Of a stretch of 64,000 nucleotides of DNA, positions 33,201 through 45,425 are shown piece by piece. Position 1 is the stretch's first letter, and each line of letters begins with the position of its first letter. The translations under genes and the position numbers were made by a program. The notes below the pieces were generated by a model. It was not told the DNA's origin. It saw only the letters and a program-made list of their open reading frames with translations, and searched no databases. This stretch comes from Setoptus koraiensis (lineage: Eukaryota; Arthropoda), in NCBI GenBank assembly GCA_048013815.1, contig CM106586.1, positions 23,932,001-23,996,000 on the forward strand, written 5' to 3'.

Positions 33201-36059
33201 GACTAGTGCCCTCAGTGATTTATCTCCTTATGCTTATACTAATGAAGGTCTGTTGACCTCATCAACTGATAATATCTATAGGATATCCCCTCCAGATATA
33301 AGCATGATCATGAGAACATCGCTGTCGAAACAAGAATTTGCTGAAGCATTAGGCATGAGATCTGATTCTTTGTTTGTGAAGCAAATGTTCAATTGTGTCG
33401 ACAAAGATAGTGATGGCAATATATCATTTCAAGAATTTCTCGACACAGTTGTGATGTTTTCAAAGGGTAAACCTGAGGATAAACTAAGAATAGTGTTCGA
33501 TATGTGCGATCACGAGAGTAAAGGCTTGATTGAGAAGAACGAACTTGTTGACGTACTACGATCTTTAGTAGACATAGCCAAGACAAAATCTGTGAATGAA
33601 GATGGTATTAATCTAGTTATTCAGGGAATGTTTGAATCTGTTGGATTGCATAACAAGGAATTGTTGACTTACGATGACTTTAAAACAATTCTAGGCACCT
33701 ACAGTGACAATGGTGAATTTTTGTCAATTGGGCTAGACATGAAAGGTGCCAAAAAGAGTTTCTTTTTAGAAGAAAACAACTCAATGAGCATGAAAACCTG
33801 TGATAGCCATTTACCTGATGCCGCCTGCAAACGAAAGATGACGTTAATAGATACAGGAATCCGAACAAAAACTAACCCATTAAACAATTTTGAAAACAGT
33901 AGTGTTCATGGAGGCAAAAAAGTTACGTCGATATCAGCTTTGGCTAAGGCTCGCAATAGGATCAATGCAGTTGTAACATATATAGAGGAACATCGACAAG
34001 ATATAGTCTATTTATTGATATTTTACGTTGCTGTGGCTGTATCATTCGTTGAAAGATTTGTCAATTATTCATACCTTTCCGAGCATATGGATTTACGTCA
34101 TGTAATGGGCATTGGAATAGCCATAACTCGAGGCTCGGCTGCGGCACTCTCATTATGCTTTGCCTTGCTGCTTTTAACCATGTGTAGGAAACTCATGACA
34201 AAATTGAGAGATACACCCTTCAGAGAGTATATTCCTCTAGATAGCCATATAAGATTTCACAAGCTCGTGGCCTATACGGGAGGAGTGATGACCGTCGTTC
34301 ACACAGTAGGACATTGTGTAAACTTCTGGCACATTTCGAATCAACCAGTGGAACATCTCAGATGTATGACCAAAGAGATGGCTTTCAACAGTGACTCTCG
34401 GCCAACATTCTTCTTTTGGGTTTTTGAAACAGTCACAGGTACCACAGGACTCTTTCTTTGGATACTATGTTCCATTGTCTTTGTATTTGCACATCAAAAA
34501 GTTCGAAGGTTTGCTTACAGTTATTTCTGGTCCACCCATAAGCTTTATTATGCCATATATGCCTTGACACTACTTCATGGATCATCTAAGCTGACTGGAA
34601 GCCCAAGATTTTGGATATTTTTCATGATACCAGCAATACTGTTCGCAATAGATCAACTGATTAGTCTGCAGACAAAACTTCAAGAACTAGAAATACTTGA
34701 AACCGAACTACTACCTTCAGGTAAGTTTTTCTTTCAACTCATTTGGCCAAATACCAAGTAGAATCAGAATTCCTATAATCATGACTATATTAAATTAACA
34801 CTCATCGATATTTTTATACGCAGATGTCACGAGGATCAAGTTTGTTCGCCCCAAGGGATTTCGGTATAGATCTGGCCAATGGATTCGGTTGGCTTGTACA
34901 GCGTTTCGACAACGCGAATATCATGCTTTCACTTTAACATCAGCACCTCACGAAGACCAGTTATCCGTTTACATCAAAGCGCATGGTCCTTGGACGTGGA
35001 AGTTGCGTTCTTGTTTCGATCCGGTCAACATGCAGTTTAAAAACATTAAATTACCCCCTAGAATAAGAATAGATGGTCCCTTCGGTGGTGGGAATCAGGA
35101 TTGGCACAAATACGAGGTAGCTGTCATGATTGGTGGAGGCATCGGAGTGACTCCTTACGCATCAATTCTCAAAGATTTGGTGTTTGGGACATCTACCAAT
35201 AGATTCTCGGGAGTTGCATGTAAAAAAGTAAGTTTATGAGAATGAATGTGTTAAATTCATTTCAAAAGAAGCATATATCCTGAAGTTAATGTATACTGAT
35301 AAACCTTTTCTCATAAATTATTTTCGCATCCACACTAACAAAACACAATAACTACATTATTTATTAATCATTGTATTGAATTACTAACTGAATTAATTAT
35401 TAGGTGTACTTCATATGGATATGTCCTTCACACAGAAACTTTGAATGGTTTATTGATGTCCTCCGAGATGTCGAGAGGAAAGACGTCACTGGTGTTTTAG
35501 AAATGCATATATTTATAACACAATTTTTCCATAGATTTGATCTGAGAACAACTATGTTGGTAAGTATATTTGAACAAGTAATAACTGAACGTAGACACCT
35601 CTGTAATCGTTGTAAAAAAAGTTCACTCTGAATTTTAATTCTGTTAATATTAATACTTGTTGTTTATATTTAAAAATTTCAGTATATCTGTGAAAAGCAT
35701 TTCCAGAGGTTATCCAATAAGAGTTTGTTCACAGGTTTAAAAGCGAAGAATCATTTTGGCAGACCGGATTTACCTTCCTTTTTACAATACGTACAGAAGC
35801 AGCATTCATATGTTAGTATCGTTTCTCCATACTAGTTGATAGATAATTCTGTATCCCATGGAACTGTTCATCAAATAACAGAAGCTAAATTTTTTTCTCT
35901 TTTCTCTCATCAATTTTCATACACCAACAGGTAAATAAAGTGGGAGTGTTCAGTTGCGGCCCTAAGCCTATGACCAAGTCAATAACTCAAGCCTGTGAAA
36001 CCGTCAACAACAAGAGAGATCTACCGTTTTTTCTTCACCAATACGAGAACTTTTCTTGA
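30268..36059 (+). CDS. Duox: Dual oxidase (peroxidase-like/NADPH oxidase), right copy, complete
   Basis: Exons 30268-34720, 34824-35227, 35404-35559, 35683-35811 and 35931-36059 give about 1756 aa. Duox makes extracellular H2O2 for gut immunity and cuticle cross-linking. Seen: N-terminal hydrophobic segment (about 82-104); peroxidase homology domain about 145-715 with proximal-type His483 (FRFGHTMIPP); the usual distal WGQFxDHD motif is replaced by FFGQVVASEIL. A membrane helix lies at about 741-767. EF-hands are at 1045-1056 (DKDSDGNISFQE) and 1081-1092. The NOX core has candidate heme ligands H1331 with H1345 or H1349, and H1424 with H1437. Reductase domain: FAD motif HAFTLTSAP, NADPH motif GGGIGVTPYASIL, CGPKPM, and C-terminus YENFS. 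The first 45 residues, before SSVSSSIS, are the least certain part of the model. Confidence 0.95.
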
Positions 36060-36873
36060 TTGACACACAAGCGAACACATTTTTCAGAATAGATCTCTAA
36101 AGAAGCGTCCGGTTTCTGTGATAACTTCTTTATCTACTACTTTAACTAATAATATGTCAGACCCATGTATATGATTGTTCCATCTAGATGTCATCAATCA
36201 CTGTAAATTCAAATTTAGAACAACAAATGTGATACTGTTAGAAACCTTAGAAATTTGATACTCCGACTGAACGAGTCAACAAAACTAATTTGTTTGATTG
36301 ATTATTGTTTCATTAATTACTGCTTGTAATCACCGACACAACATTGCAAGTTAGTAGTTAATAATAAATTTAATCAAAGCAAGACTGTTTGACACAACAT
36401 AAAACTTTCTTGTTTTTATTTCGCGCGTTATTGTGGGTTTTGTTTATGTTTCGAAACATGCCAATCATGAGTTCACTAATGAATGAAAAATGCTGATCAG
36501 TTTTTCCCCGAAATAAAAACCACGTCTTGGATCGCCTTGCAAAAAATCGAGCGCGGCTCATTCGTGAGAGCCAACACATACAATCGCGGCAATAAATTAT
36601 CGCTCAGGGGGTAGGAGTAGCGCGTGTTCCATGCGCAGAACCGAGCGCGAATTTGAAACGAACACAACATCTGCCCCTCGGCCTCACAAATGACGATTCT
36701 GCGCATAGAGAGAAAAGACGCGCTCGTCCTACCCCCCTGAGCGATCATTTATTGCCGCGATTGTACAACCATCTCCGTTGACACCTCGGTTTGAAACGTC
36801 GACGAAAATAGAAAAAAGGTGACAATACAAATTTTCATTGCTATTATACATTTTCATCGTTACATCGGAAACT
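36060..36873. other. Intergenic, Duox 3' side to RAD54B-N-like start
   Basis: 36060-36174 is still part of the duplicated arm; 36175 onward is unique. An AATAAA lies near 36363. The segment holds a palindromic MITE-like element (36581-36763) immediately upstream of the next gene. Confidence 0.6.
36581..36763. mobile_element. 183-bp palindromic MITE with TA target-site duplication
   Basis: Terminal inverted repeats of about 44 bp: the left end starts CAATCGCGGCAATAAAT (36581-36597) and the right end is its reverse complement, finishing at 36763, with three small differences over the repeat. It is flanked on both sides by TA (36579-36580 and 36764-36765), the signature of Tc1/mariner-type insertion. 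Inner segments also pair (ATGCGCAGAA with TTCTGCGCAT), so nearly the whole element can fold into one hairpin. It is GC-richer than its surroundings and has no ORF. It lies 110 bp before the next start codon, so it may affect that promoter. Confidence 0.85.
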
Positions 36874-37320
36874 ATGAGCGAGGCACTGTTCCTGGACCCA
36901 GATGAATTCTGGCAATGGTTCGATCGCCGGGATGACTACCTAAAAGTAGATATCAAAGCTACAAATCGTGATCTCGAATCAAACCAACCTATGGACGAGT
37001 ACTATTCTATAAACGATCTTCAGCAGAAACCAGCGAAAAAAATGAAACGAGAGGGACAATACATGGACATGACGGGGGCAGATTGCATCAGATACAAGAT
37101 GTGCTGGGGCAGACACAGACCAGGAAAGAAGACAAAAGTTTGGGAGGGCGATGGCTTTGTAACTATTATTGGAAACCTAGCACACGTTTCAAATGAAGAT
37201 GGGCGAATCTTGGAAGAGCCTGTTGTTTTGGATGAAGCCGAATTAGAGGCAATCAAAGATCTCAAGGAACTGCTCATAGGCAAAACGGAAATAATGGTCG
37301 ACGAACTGGTCAAGTCATAG
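36874..37320 (+). CDS. Small protein resembling the RAD54B/ZGRF1 N-terminal (DUF2439-type) domain
   Basis: 148 aa from ATG 36874-36876 to TAG. Residues about 70-145 (YKMCWGRHRPGKKTKVWEGDGF ... LLIGKTEIMVDEL, shown shortened) recall the N-terminal beta domain of RAD54B, where a Cys/Lys-rich strand leads into KVWEGD and the domain ends with an IGGKEIEV-type strand. The same fold type occurs at the N-terminus of ZGRF1/Mte1. No helicase or ATPase domain follows. The N-terminal third is acidic/polar (LDPDEFWQWFDRRDDYLK) and unrecognised. In-frame codons continue upstream to 36838 without an ATG. It converges with PTIP: 56 bp separate the stop codons. The role is inferred only; a protein- or DNA-binding adaptor in recombination is possible. 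Confidence 0.75.
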   Translation: MSEALFLDPDEFWQWFDRRDDYLKVDIKATNRDLESNQPMDEYYSINDLQQKPAKKMKREGQYMDMTGADCIRYKMCWGRHRPGKKTKVWEGDGFVTIIGNLAHVSNEDGRILEEPVVLDEAELEAIKDLKELLIGKTEIMVDELVKS

Positions 37321-37376
37321 CCCATCATATTTTACTATTTAAAACTTTTATTGATATGAACAACGTTTCATAAAAT

Positions 37377-39482
37377 CTAACAAGAAGTTGACTCCTCTAG
37401 TCTAATTTTTTTGTGAGCATGTGGCTGCGATGGGGGTGGCCGGATAGTTATCATGTTGTTCTTCAGGTCCGGAGGGATTGTTGAATTGTGTGTAAGTTTG
37501 AAGGTGTCAAAGTCGATCTCTTGTCGCAATATACCACTCATGACAAATTCTGTTTGCTCGATACCTGTTATAGTGGGAAGGTTGAGAGATAGTATTAGTA
37601 ACATTGAATTGACAAAGTAAAGAGTTAAGATATCATGATGATGAGCTTGTATACTTACTTGCTCCATATGAAACGAGATTCTCACATAAATGGTAATCAT
37701 TCTCGCAAGAAATTACAACCAGTTGTTTGTCTGCTAGTTTCAGTTGTTCGAATTGCATTCTACTAGGTGGCTTCTTGAAGACGACTTGACCACCTGCGGA
37801 TTCAATCATTGGTTTTAAAATAGATGGCGCTGGTTTGACTCCAGGGGTAACAAAAAATACTAAATCTTTGAATAGAAGACACTTCCTAGGATTATCCTCG
37901 AGATCCAAAATAGGTCGCACACTTGACGAGGGGTTTTGTTCTGATAATGAGGCATGTTGCGCTTCTCTTCTGGCACGTCGCCGTAGAGATTGTTTCATAT
38001 TGAAGCAGAATTTATCCTCGTTCTCTTTGTCATGGAGAAGAAAATCCTTCTCGTCAAGTAACATATTAGCACGATAGGATTCAGTTAGCCAGTTCGTTTT
38101 GAGAATGTACCTCGCGTAATTATAAGCACAAATGAACGTTGTGGTTCGACATACTCGATCTGTTATCAGGTGCGTGCATTTCACTGGATCCTCGACTACT
38201 TTGGCACCCAATTTAGAGGCTAGGTTCTTCAATTCTTCTAGTCTACTTGCCCCGATATGTGTAAATGTGATGAATATATTATTTTGGTATCTGGAAGAAG
38301 ACGATTTGGGTGTTAGAGTCAATTGCCTCTGGTTAGTTGCGGTGCCAGTATGATTCGTGATCGACGAGGCCGGTGCCATATTAGAGGCGGAACTGTTGGA
38401 ATTATTGCATCTATCTGCCGGTGGGTTGGTAGATGATTCAGAACTTTGCTTGACACAGTCTTCATTTTTTACATCACCTTCCTGTTTCATGAGATTTTGT
38501 TCATTCCGTTTATCTGGAACTTCTATAACTCCATCTTCACTGTCCAGCTTGATCATACCGTTGGTCTTATTGGGAGGGATCTCTTCCGATGTATTACTTC
38601 TCATGGTGCAACTTGTCTCCAACTTGATACAAGGCAATTTGCTCACACTCTCAATTTCTTCTTTCATGACTTTTATAGGATTCAACCAGGGAGACATGAC
38701 ATCTTGAACACTGATGTATGATGATATCTTGAGAGGTTTTTCAACCTTAAAAAGCTGATAGCGCGGTAAGACCAAAGAAGAAGGGTCTATGGATCCTAGA
38801 AGAACATCGGTCAGCCATTGGGCATTGACAATGGAGATTTTCCAATGCACGGCCTTCTTATATTTTTGACCTCCAACCGAGCGACAAATTAGAATAGTAT
38901 TCTTGGGACTTAGATAATCCGTGTATCGAGCTCCACTCCTTAAAATCATCTCGCGTAGATCGACACGTTCTTTGCCTTCAAAGTTGGTAAGAGATATTAT
39001 ATGGTTTTTACAAGGAGCATTATCTTTCGTGTACGGCAGTGGTATATGTATAGCCTTCCATGGTGAATCCAGTTTACGCTGGGCAATAACGTCATTGACC
39101 CAATAAATAGTGACACATCGCTTACCCTCGCGAAATGCTTGTTGGTAAATGTCTGTGGATCGAGTCTCGCAAATGAGGTGAGTGCAATCTGACAATAGCT
39201 CAGTTATCTTTCCTCCATTTTGTTTGATTATGGCAAACCAGTGATTTAAACAATCTCTAGAGGTATTTTCATGTTCACTGAACATGAAAGTGCACCCTAA
39301 AAGTTGATGAGTGGCGGGGATATCATCAGGAGTCTCGTGACCGACATAAGGCGCTATTTGTTCCACCTTTGGCACGCAACTAGGGTTCAGACGAAGAGAA
39401 TCTTGGGCGTCACTAAATATTGATGGGTGTTGATGCTGCTGCTGTTGCTGTTGTTGCTGCTGTTTATGGTGTAACTGCTGCT

Positions 39483-39513
<31 letters not shown>

Positions 39514-42102
39514 TTGTTGTTGCTGCTGCAGTTGGTGTTGTTGCTGTTGTGGATGTTGCTGCTGCTGTTGTTGTTGTGGGTGTTGTTGATGCTGATGATG
39601 TTGATGGTGTTGATGTTGCTGCATAGCGACATTGTGTTGGGTCGGATTTGGGAAAGATAGTTGGGTAGAAGGGTGACGGTTGACTTGTCTTGTATCCACC
39701 ATATTCTGATTTATTGGTACTCTTGGTCTCGGTTGATGTTGAATTAGCTCAGATGGTTGATGATTGTTAACCAAATTTGACATTTGTTGATTGCGCTGAG
39801 CCGACACTTGTTGATGCATGTGTACATCATCCACTCCCATCATTCTAGGACCTGCAAGTGGGGACTGGTCAAGCATGGGTCTACCCATATTAATCTGGTT
39901 ATGTTGCATTCTTACTTGCCCATTCGGACCTTGCTGCTGGGGTTGTTGAAAAAATACTTGCGGTCTGTTCATCTGGGTCATCATAGGAGGATTTTGAGGG
40001 TGTGAGTTGCTAAGATGGTACTGGTTGCGGGGTTGCAAATGAACAATCTGCTGGCTAGGACCTTGGACTCTGTTGATACCACTGACTATTTGAACCATGT
40101 CTTGATTTTGTTGGTTAACTTGGCGAACTTGTTGCTGATTGTTTAAAGCAACTTGAGAACCAAATTGGTGAGGGTGCCTCATTCGAACATTCTGATTCTG
40201 AGGCACTCTTTGCTGATGATTATCCATCGATTGATCAGGCCCCGCTCTTCGCCAATTATCGAAATTGTTTGACACGGGCTGCCTAACCATATGAAGCTCA
40301 TTAGCTGATCTATGCATTGGCACTCTCTGCATAGGTTGCATAGGTTGAGACATAGAGACCATTCCTTGTGGCGTATTTTGTCTATTGTTTACTGAAGTAG
40401 GCCCAAATCCTGGCCTGCAATCATGTTGAAGATGACTTCTGACAGGTTGCAGCATTCTCATTTTATGTTGTTGCTGTTGATGGTTAGGACTTGAGTCCTC
40501 TTGAGATTGTTGCACATGCGATGAATCCAACAAATTATTGATTGGAGATCGGTTGTGATGGGGATTGTTGTGCGGGCCTGCCATTTGAGAAGATTGCTGC
40601 TGAATATCTTGTGGTTGATTTTGATATGGCACTGAGTTCATGAGATCATGATTTTGTGCCACATTGATTGGATTTTCAGATCTGAATTGCTGCCTTTTTG
40701 GTTGTGCTTGTGCGTTCCTGATCTGAGCTTGTTGCTGCTGTTGATAATATACCTGAGGCCTGTTACAATTGTTGATCGGTGCAATTTGAGGAGCTCTGGG
40801 TTCAGCTAGCGAATTGGGATTGCGATTCTGAAAATGCACAATTGGTGGATACTTTTGGCGAGGTTGCACTGCTATTGCGTTTGAATGATTAGGCTGGTTC
40901 GGCAGCGTAGAGACTTGGTTTGAATTGAGCTGCTTGTTCTGCGTGCTTAAGTGTTCTGGCGGCTTTTGGATTTGGGGAGGAGGAGTCGGAGGAGCGGGTT
41001 GCGGTTTGGGCGGCGATGGATACTCTAGGTGTATTGGATTGTAGATCTCTTCATCACACAAAGTTTTGTTTTTTGAAGAGTCTACGATCCAATCTGGAGT
41101 AACAATTTTCAATCTACGCGATTTAGTGGCTTGCTTAAAAATATCACCACTTGCGCTTGCTACAATCAAATGTGTACAAAGACTAAAATCCTTGTTGATA
41201 TCAAATTTTTTTTGCACGATTCCTCCATTATATGTGAGTATAGCACTTAATTTCTTGGCGTCATTTTGTGAGATATCTTCACCAAAACACGCAACGACCG
41301 GTGTGAATATTTGTTTTAAAGGTGAAAAAGCGCAAAGTGGCAGTAATTTGTTTGTTCTCAAGCACATCCAAACCCATTTCGACCTCACAACCGGTTTTTC
41401 AAAAATATCCACAGCCTCCCCAACAAGTTTGTCCTCGGTGGAATCATTGTCAGCAATAACGTGGGTAACAATGTCTGATAAATAATTGATCAATGTGCCT
41501 CCTCTATCAATTAAAGCCTTCTTAACTGCATCGACATTGTCACTTTGTGCAGATATTAGAAATTTTACGTTAGAGAATAATTTAGATTTGCTTTCAGCAT
41601 CATCGGCATGGTTAGCCTCCTTATTGTCTGAGTTTTGGATGATTGTTTTAGTGTCCTCGTGACTAGTCACACCTAATGAAGGATTAGGATTAGATTCATC
41701 TCTTTCCTGAGAAGTTGATGGTGTCGATATATCTGCTAATGATGATGATATTGTTGTCGCTGCAGTTGTTGATGTGGCTGGTGATATTTTTGATGATGAT
41801 GTTGCTGTCGCTGTTGTCGTTGTTACCGTTGTTGGTGTAGATGCAGCTGCTGTTGTTGTGGTTGTTATTGTTGCAACTACAGCATTCGTTTCAGTTGTTA
41901 ATGTTGCAGGTGGAGCTGCTGTGGCCACTGTTGTTGTTGTTCCCACTGATGACGCTGGTGATGGTGTTCCGACTGCTATTGTTGTAGGAGCTATCGTCGT
42001 TGCCGTGGTCGTCCCCAATGAGGATGCTAATATTGTTGTTGTTGTTGTTTTTGTTTCATCTAGTCCTGCTGATTGGTTGTCTGCAGTTGTCGGAGTTGTC
42101 AT
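37377..42102 (-). CDS. PAXIP1: PTIP (PAX transcription activation domain-interacting protein), six BRCT domains
   Basis: Two exons, 42102-37659 and 37564-37377, with a 94-bp intron; 1543 aa (human 1069). PTIP binds phosphorylated damage-response proteins and is a subunit of MLL3/4 H3K4 methyltransferase complexes. Seen: Thr/Ala-rich low-complexity N-terminus (about 1-115); BRCT1-2 at about 176-360 (GGTLINYLSDIVTHVIAD; FSLCTHLIV); Gln/Asn/Pro/His-rich spacer about 365-925 with a long polyQ; BRCT3-4 at about 926-1120 (CTHLICET; SGARYTDYLS); Ser/Asn/Glu-rich linker; BRCT5-6 at about 1270-1543 (CTHLITDRVCRT; GGQVVFKKP). The last exon ends the final BRCT (SGILRQEID) as in vertebrate PTIP. The 3' half is duplicated at 22423-24322. 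A minus-strand AATAAA lies at 37347-37352. Confidence 0.95.
39423..39632 (-). repeat. CAG/CAA polyglutamine-histidine tract in PTIP
   Basis: About 210 bp of imperfect CAG/CAA/CAC triplets encoding Gln and His runs just before BRCT3. Length-variable tracts of this type are common in PTIP orthologues. The antisense frame is open and Val/Ala-rich, but this is only a by-product of the triplet repeat. Confidence 0.9.
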
Positions 42103-42610
42103 CGTGTCGTGACGCGAATCGTAAAAAAACTAATATTCAATCATTGATGATAATTTTAATTACAATTTCAAGATAATTTATCTAGATAATAAAAATGCGA
42201 TGCAAACAATTATTTAGCAGACATTAATAATATTGGCCACTAATATACTGTACAAATTATATTAAATTTAAGTATACGAGAGAGGAGTCTGATTTGTGCA
42301 GAAGAGAGAGCGAACTGATCTATTGGGATGTTTTAAAAATTCGATAGTACGCATGCGTAATCAAAGCGCCACATTCAAAATATATAAAATTGACCTTTTT
42401 TGATCGAAGCGACCTCTATATGCTAACAATTCAATCTCCTGATACTGCATACAAAGCAACAATTGTGCGCCACAAACACAGACACATGGTAAGAACGCGC
42501 TAAAATCCATGGCTCCATTATTCACACATGTCTGACCTCACCACCGATGAATGACCAATCATATAATATTGTTAGAAATTTAGATCAAACAACCAAACAA
42601 CTGATTCAAT
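42103..42610. promoter_or_regulatory. Divergent promoter region between PTIP and RCC1
   Basis: 508 bp between the PTIP start (-) and the RCC1 start (+). AT-rich; ATATATAAA near 42379-42387 is a possible TATA-like element. A CGCATGCG palindrome lies near 42351. No genes or repeats are seen. Confidence 0.5.
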
Positions 42611-44103
42611 ATGCCACATGGGTACAATCTAAGGAAACGCAAGACAGAGACTGTAAATGAGGGTGATAAAGTATTTATTAAAAAGGCTAAGAAAGAGAAG
42701 CCTACCCCAGCAGCCCCAGACGCCCCAGTAGCCCCACCAAAACCAACAAAACCAGCCCAGTCTTCATCGGCAGTAAAATTCGAAAAAACTACATCTAAGT
42801 CTTCAGTCTTGGTTTTCGGAGATGACACCGCCGGTGAAATGGGCTTGGGAGAGATTGGAATATCAAAAAAATCCCCATTCAAATTAGAAACAATATCTGA
42901 TACGATTGTTCAAGTTACTTGTGGCGCCATGCACACCTTATGTTTGACTTCGGAGGGCGAGATATATTCGTTTGGTTGCAATGATGAGATGGCTCTCGGT
43001 AGGGAAACTAACGGCGATGAGGAGTTAGATTCTAGCCCAGCAAAGATCTCATTACCTGATAAAGTTACCAAAGTAACCGCAGGTGATTCACATTCTGCAG
43101 CATTGACGTCTAAAGGGCATGTCTATGTATGGGGAAATTTTAAAGATGAGCATGGTTCAGTAGGACTAACACCAGAATGTAATGGAAAACCAAGTGTAAA
43201 ACCAATTAGGATAATGGAAGGAACTATTTTCAAGGATATAGCGTCTGGTTCAGATCACATGTTATTAGCTGATAGCGAAGGAAAAGTTTACAGCTTTGGA
43301 GTTGCCGAACAAGGTCAATTGGGCCGAATCGATAAAGATGACATCAAACAAATCAAGGCTGACAATAGAGAATTATATTTAAGACCAGCGCTTGTGGATT
43401 TGTCGAAAGTAGATCCTAAGCGACCGTTCATATGTGATGCTGTGTTTGCAGGCAACTTCAGCTCGTTCGCGATCAACACAGATAAAGTGAAGAACCGACT
43501 TGCCGGTTGGGGACTAAACAATTACTTTCAATTAGGTTATAAAGGAGCTAAAGAAAAGGGCAAAGAGCAGCTAGTACAATATTTCGCCAAACGGTCACAA
43601 TTCACCTGCTCCACGTCCATGCGATCTGTTGCTTGTGGTCAGCATCATACTCTTTTCTTAACCACAAGCGGTAGAGTATATTCCGCTGGGAGACCCGAGT
43701 ATGGAAGATTAGGATTAGGGAAGATAAAAGATGTCACATGCCCTGCCAAATGCCTAGAATCATTGAAGAGCGAGAGAATTGTGGATATCAGCGCTGGAAC
43801 TAGTACCTCTTTTGCCATCTCAGATGAAGGTTCGTAGAGAGCCTCACAAACTTTGATTTTTCTTTCGTGTTCACTCAATTCCTTTACCATATCCTTTCTA
43901 ACACCTGATCACTTTTCTCACTGACATTTTTAGGAACGTTGTACTCCTTTGGCATGGCTGGAACTAATCTCGGTCTAAGAGAAGATGAAGATGCCTTGGC
44001 CCCTACAAAAGTCAATGGGAAGCAATTGGAAAATAGACTCGTCACAATGGTGTCAGCAGGTAGCTCATACACTGTCGCCTTAGCAGTTGACAAATCAAAC
44101 TAA
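42611..44103 (+). CDS. RCC1: RCC1, guanine-nucleotide exchange factor for Ran
   Basis: Exons 42611-43829 and 43934-44103, 462 aa. RCC1 sits on chromatin and loads GTP on Ran, driving nuclear transport and spindle assembly. Seen: basic N-terminal tail with NLRKRK (nuclear signal/chromatin binding) and a Pro/Ala-rich stretch, then the seven-bladed propeller with repeat signatures: FGDDTAGEMGLGE, CGAMHTLCLTSEGEIYSFG, GDSHSAALTSKGHVYVWG, GSDHMLLADSEGKVYSFG, CGQHHTLFLTTSGRVYSAG, GRLGLG, and after the intron GTLYSFGMAGTNLG and SAGSSYTVALAVD. The intron donor is GTTCGT, a weak but GT-type site; the acceptor TTTTTAG at 43933 restores the conserved repeat exactly. It is divergent from PTIP. Confidence 0.96.
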
Positions 44104-45425
44104 TGTAATCTATAACCCATGAATTACAACCAATCTAATTTTATTGACGACTATGTATTGGGCATGATGGACGATCATCAGAAACCAAATATATACGAAA
44201 ATCCTTGAAATTGAGTTTCTTTCTTTGTGTCAGTCACATGATGGAACGAATTTTCGATATGATGCGATTTAAGGAATCCTTTCTTAATAACTCGCTAAAA
44301 AATTCTTTAATAATATTCTTTTTAGTGGTATTAATCCGAAAGGATTATTCTCGATCAATTTGTGTTTGAATTTATCCTATGAATCCTATAAGTATGGCCG
44401 TCAATTCACGACATTTATCCAGTTATGACGTTAACATTGAGGCTTTATTGTGTGTACGAGGCTTAGATTGCAATTTCCTCACAAAAAACAACATCCAGTC
44501 TTCTGTTCAGGACTAAAAAAACTCTCATTGAGGTAAGAACTACAGCGAGCAATTATGCTAGTTTCGAATTTCTTGTCAACAAGTACCTCAGCTTCATGTA
44601 TGATAAATTCTCATGTGAGGAATACAATCGAGTATCTTATATTTTGCAACCAACTATCAGCACCTAAGCTTGTAAGCTGCTCGACTAGCAAATAAGTGTA
44701 GGTCTAACTTTGCGGAAGTTATGATCAGCGTTTATCAATCGCTGATATGACAATCCCAATGGTTGTATCAATGAATAATGTTTGTCACTCTCGTCAGGCG
44801 ACTGTTACGCAAGTTAGGTATTAATACTGTAGTGACTAAGTCAGTATTACTATGCTTAATAATCTCTATCTAATGCAATCGCTCGTTGGATCTAATTTGA
44901 TGATCAAGGCAATAAAAGTTAGCACAAGTATTACATAATGAGTGAATGCCAAGCTCTCCTCGGTATCGCATATTACACATATCTGCGTTTTGTGTAACAC
45001 AATGGAACTGTATATTCATATCATGTGAATGCATGGAGTAGAGCATTGTTGACAATAAATAAAGTCAGTATAGAGAATATCTGCGAACGGTTCGAGTTTA
45101 TGGTTGCACCGTAAACACTCGTAAATTATAGCATTTTCTTTTGTTAATGATTTCCGTCATATATTTGAATATACTACATGTATATATATTTATTAGTCGA
45201 TATGATCGATCAACCAATTACTCAATCACTGATACAAACTTTTAATTCATGATGTTACCAGTCAACTGATCTTGCGACGAGTGCAATATTAAACTATTTG
45301 TGTTCCCTTATTAAACCTATTCCAAAAAGTAATCGCGAGATAATCATCATGGACCCTCTCAACATGTCGACGAGGAACACAATTTCATCGTAATTTTGAA
45401 TTATTATATAGACTCAATTGAAATC
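44104..45425. other. Intergenic, RCC1 to SLC46-like
   Basis: About 1.3 kb, AT-rich, with no convincing gene. Short ORFs (for example 44870-45055 on -) show no family features. An in-frame TTG lies upstream of the next gene's ATG. Confidence 0.5.

Larger units (their letters stand above)
26463..36174 (+). repeat. Right arm of the inverted duplication (longer, probably the original Duox locus)
   Basis: Inverse match to 14257-21198. It carries the complete Duox gene plus a long 5' region and ends at 36174, where sequence similarity to the left side stops. It is longer than the left arm mainly because of 5' blocks missing on the left. Confidence 0.93.

Noticed and set aside
39420-39626. Val/Ala-rich ORF opposite the PTIP polyQ tract
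   Set aside because: Reverse frame of CAG/CAA repeats, always open; not a gene.
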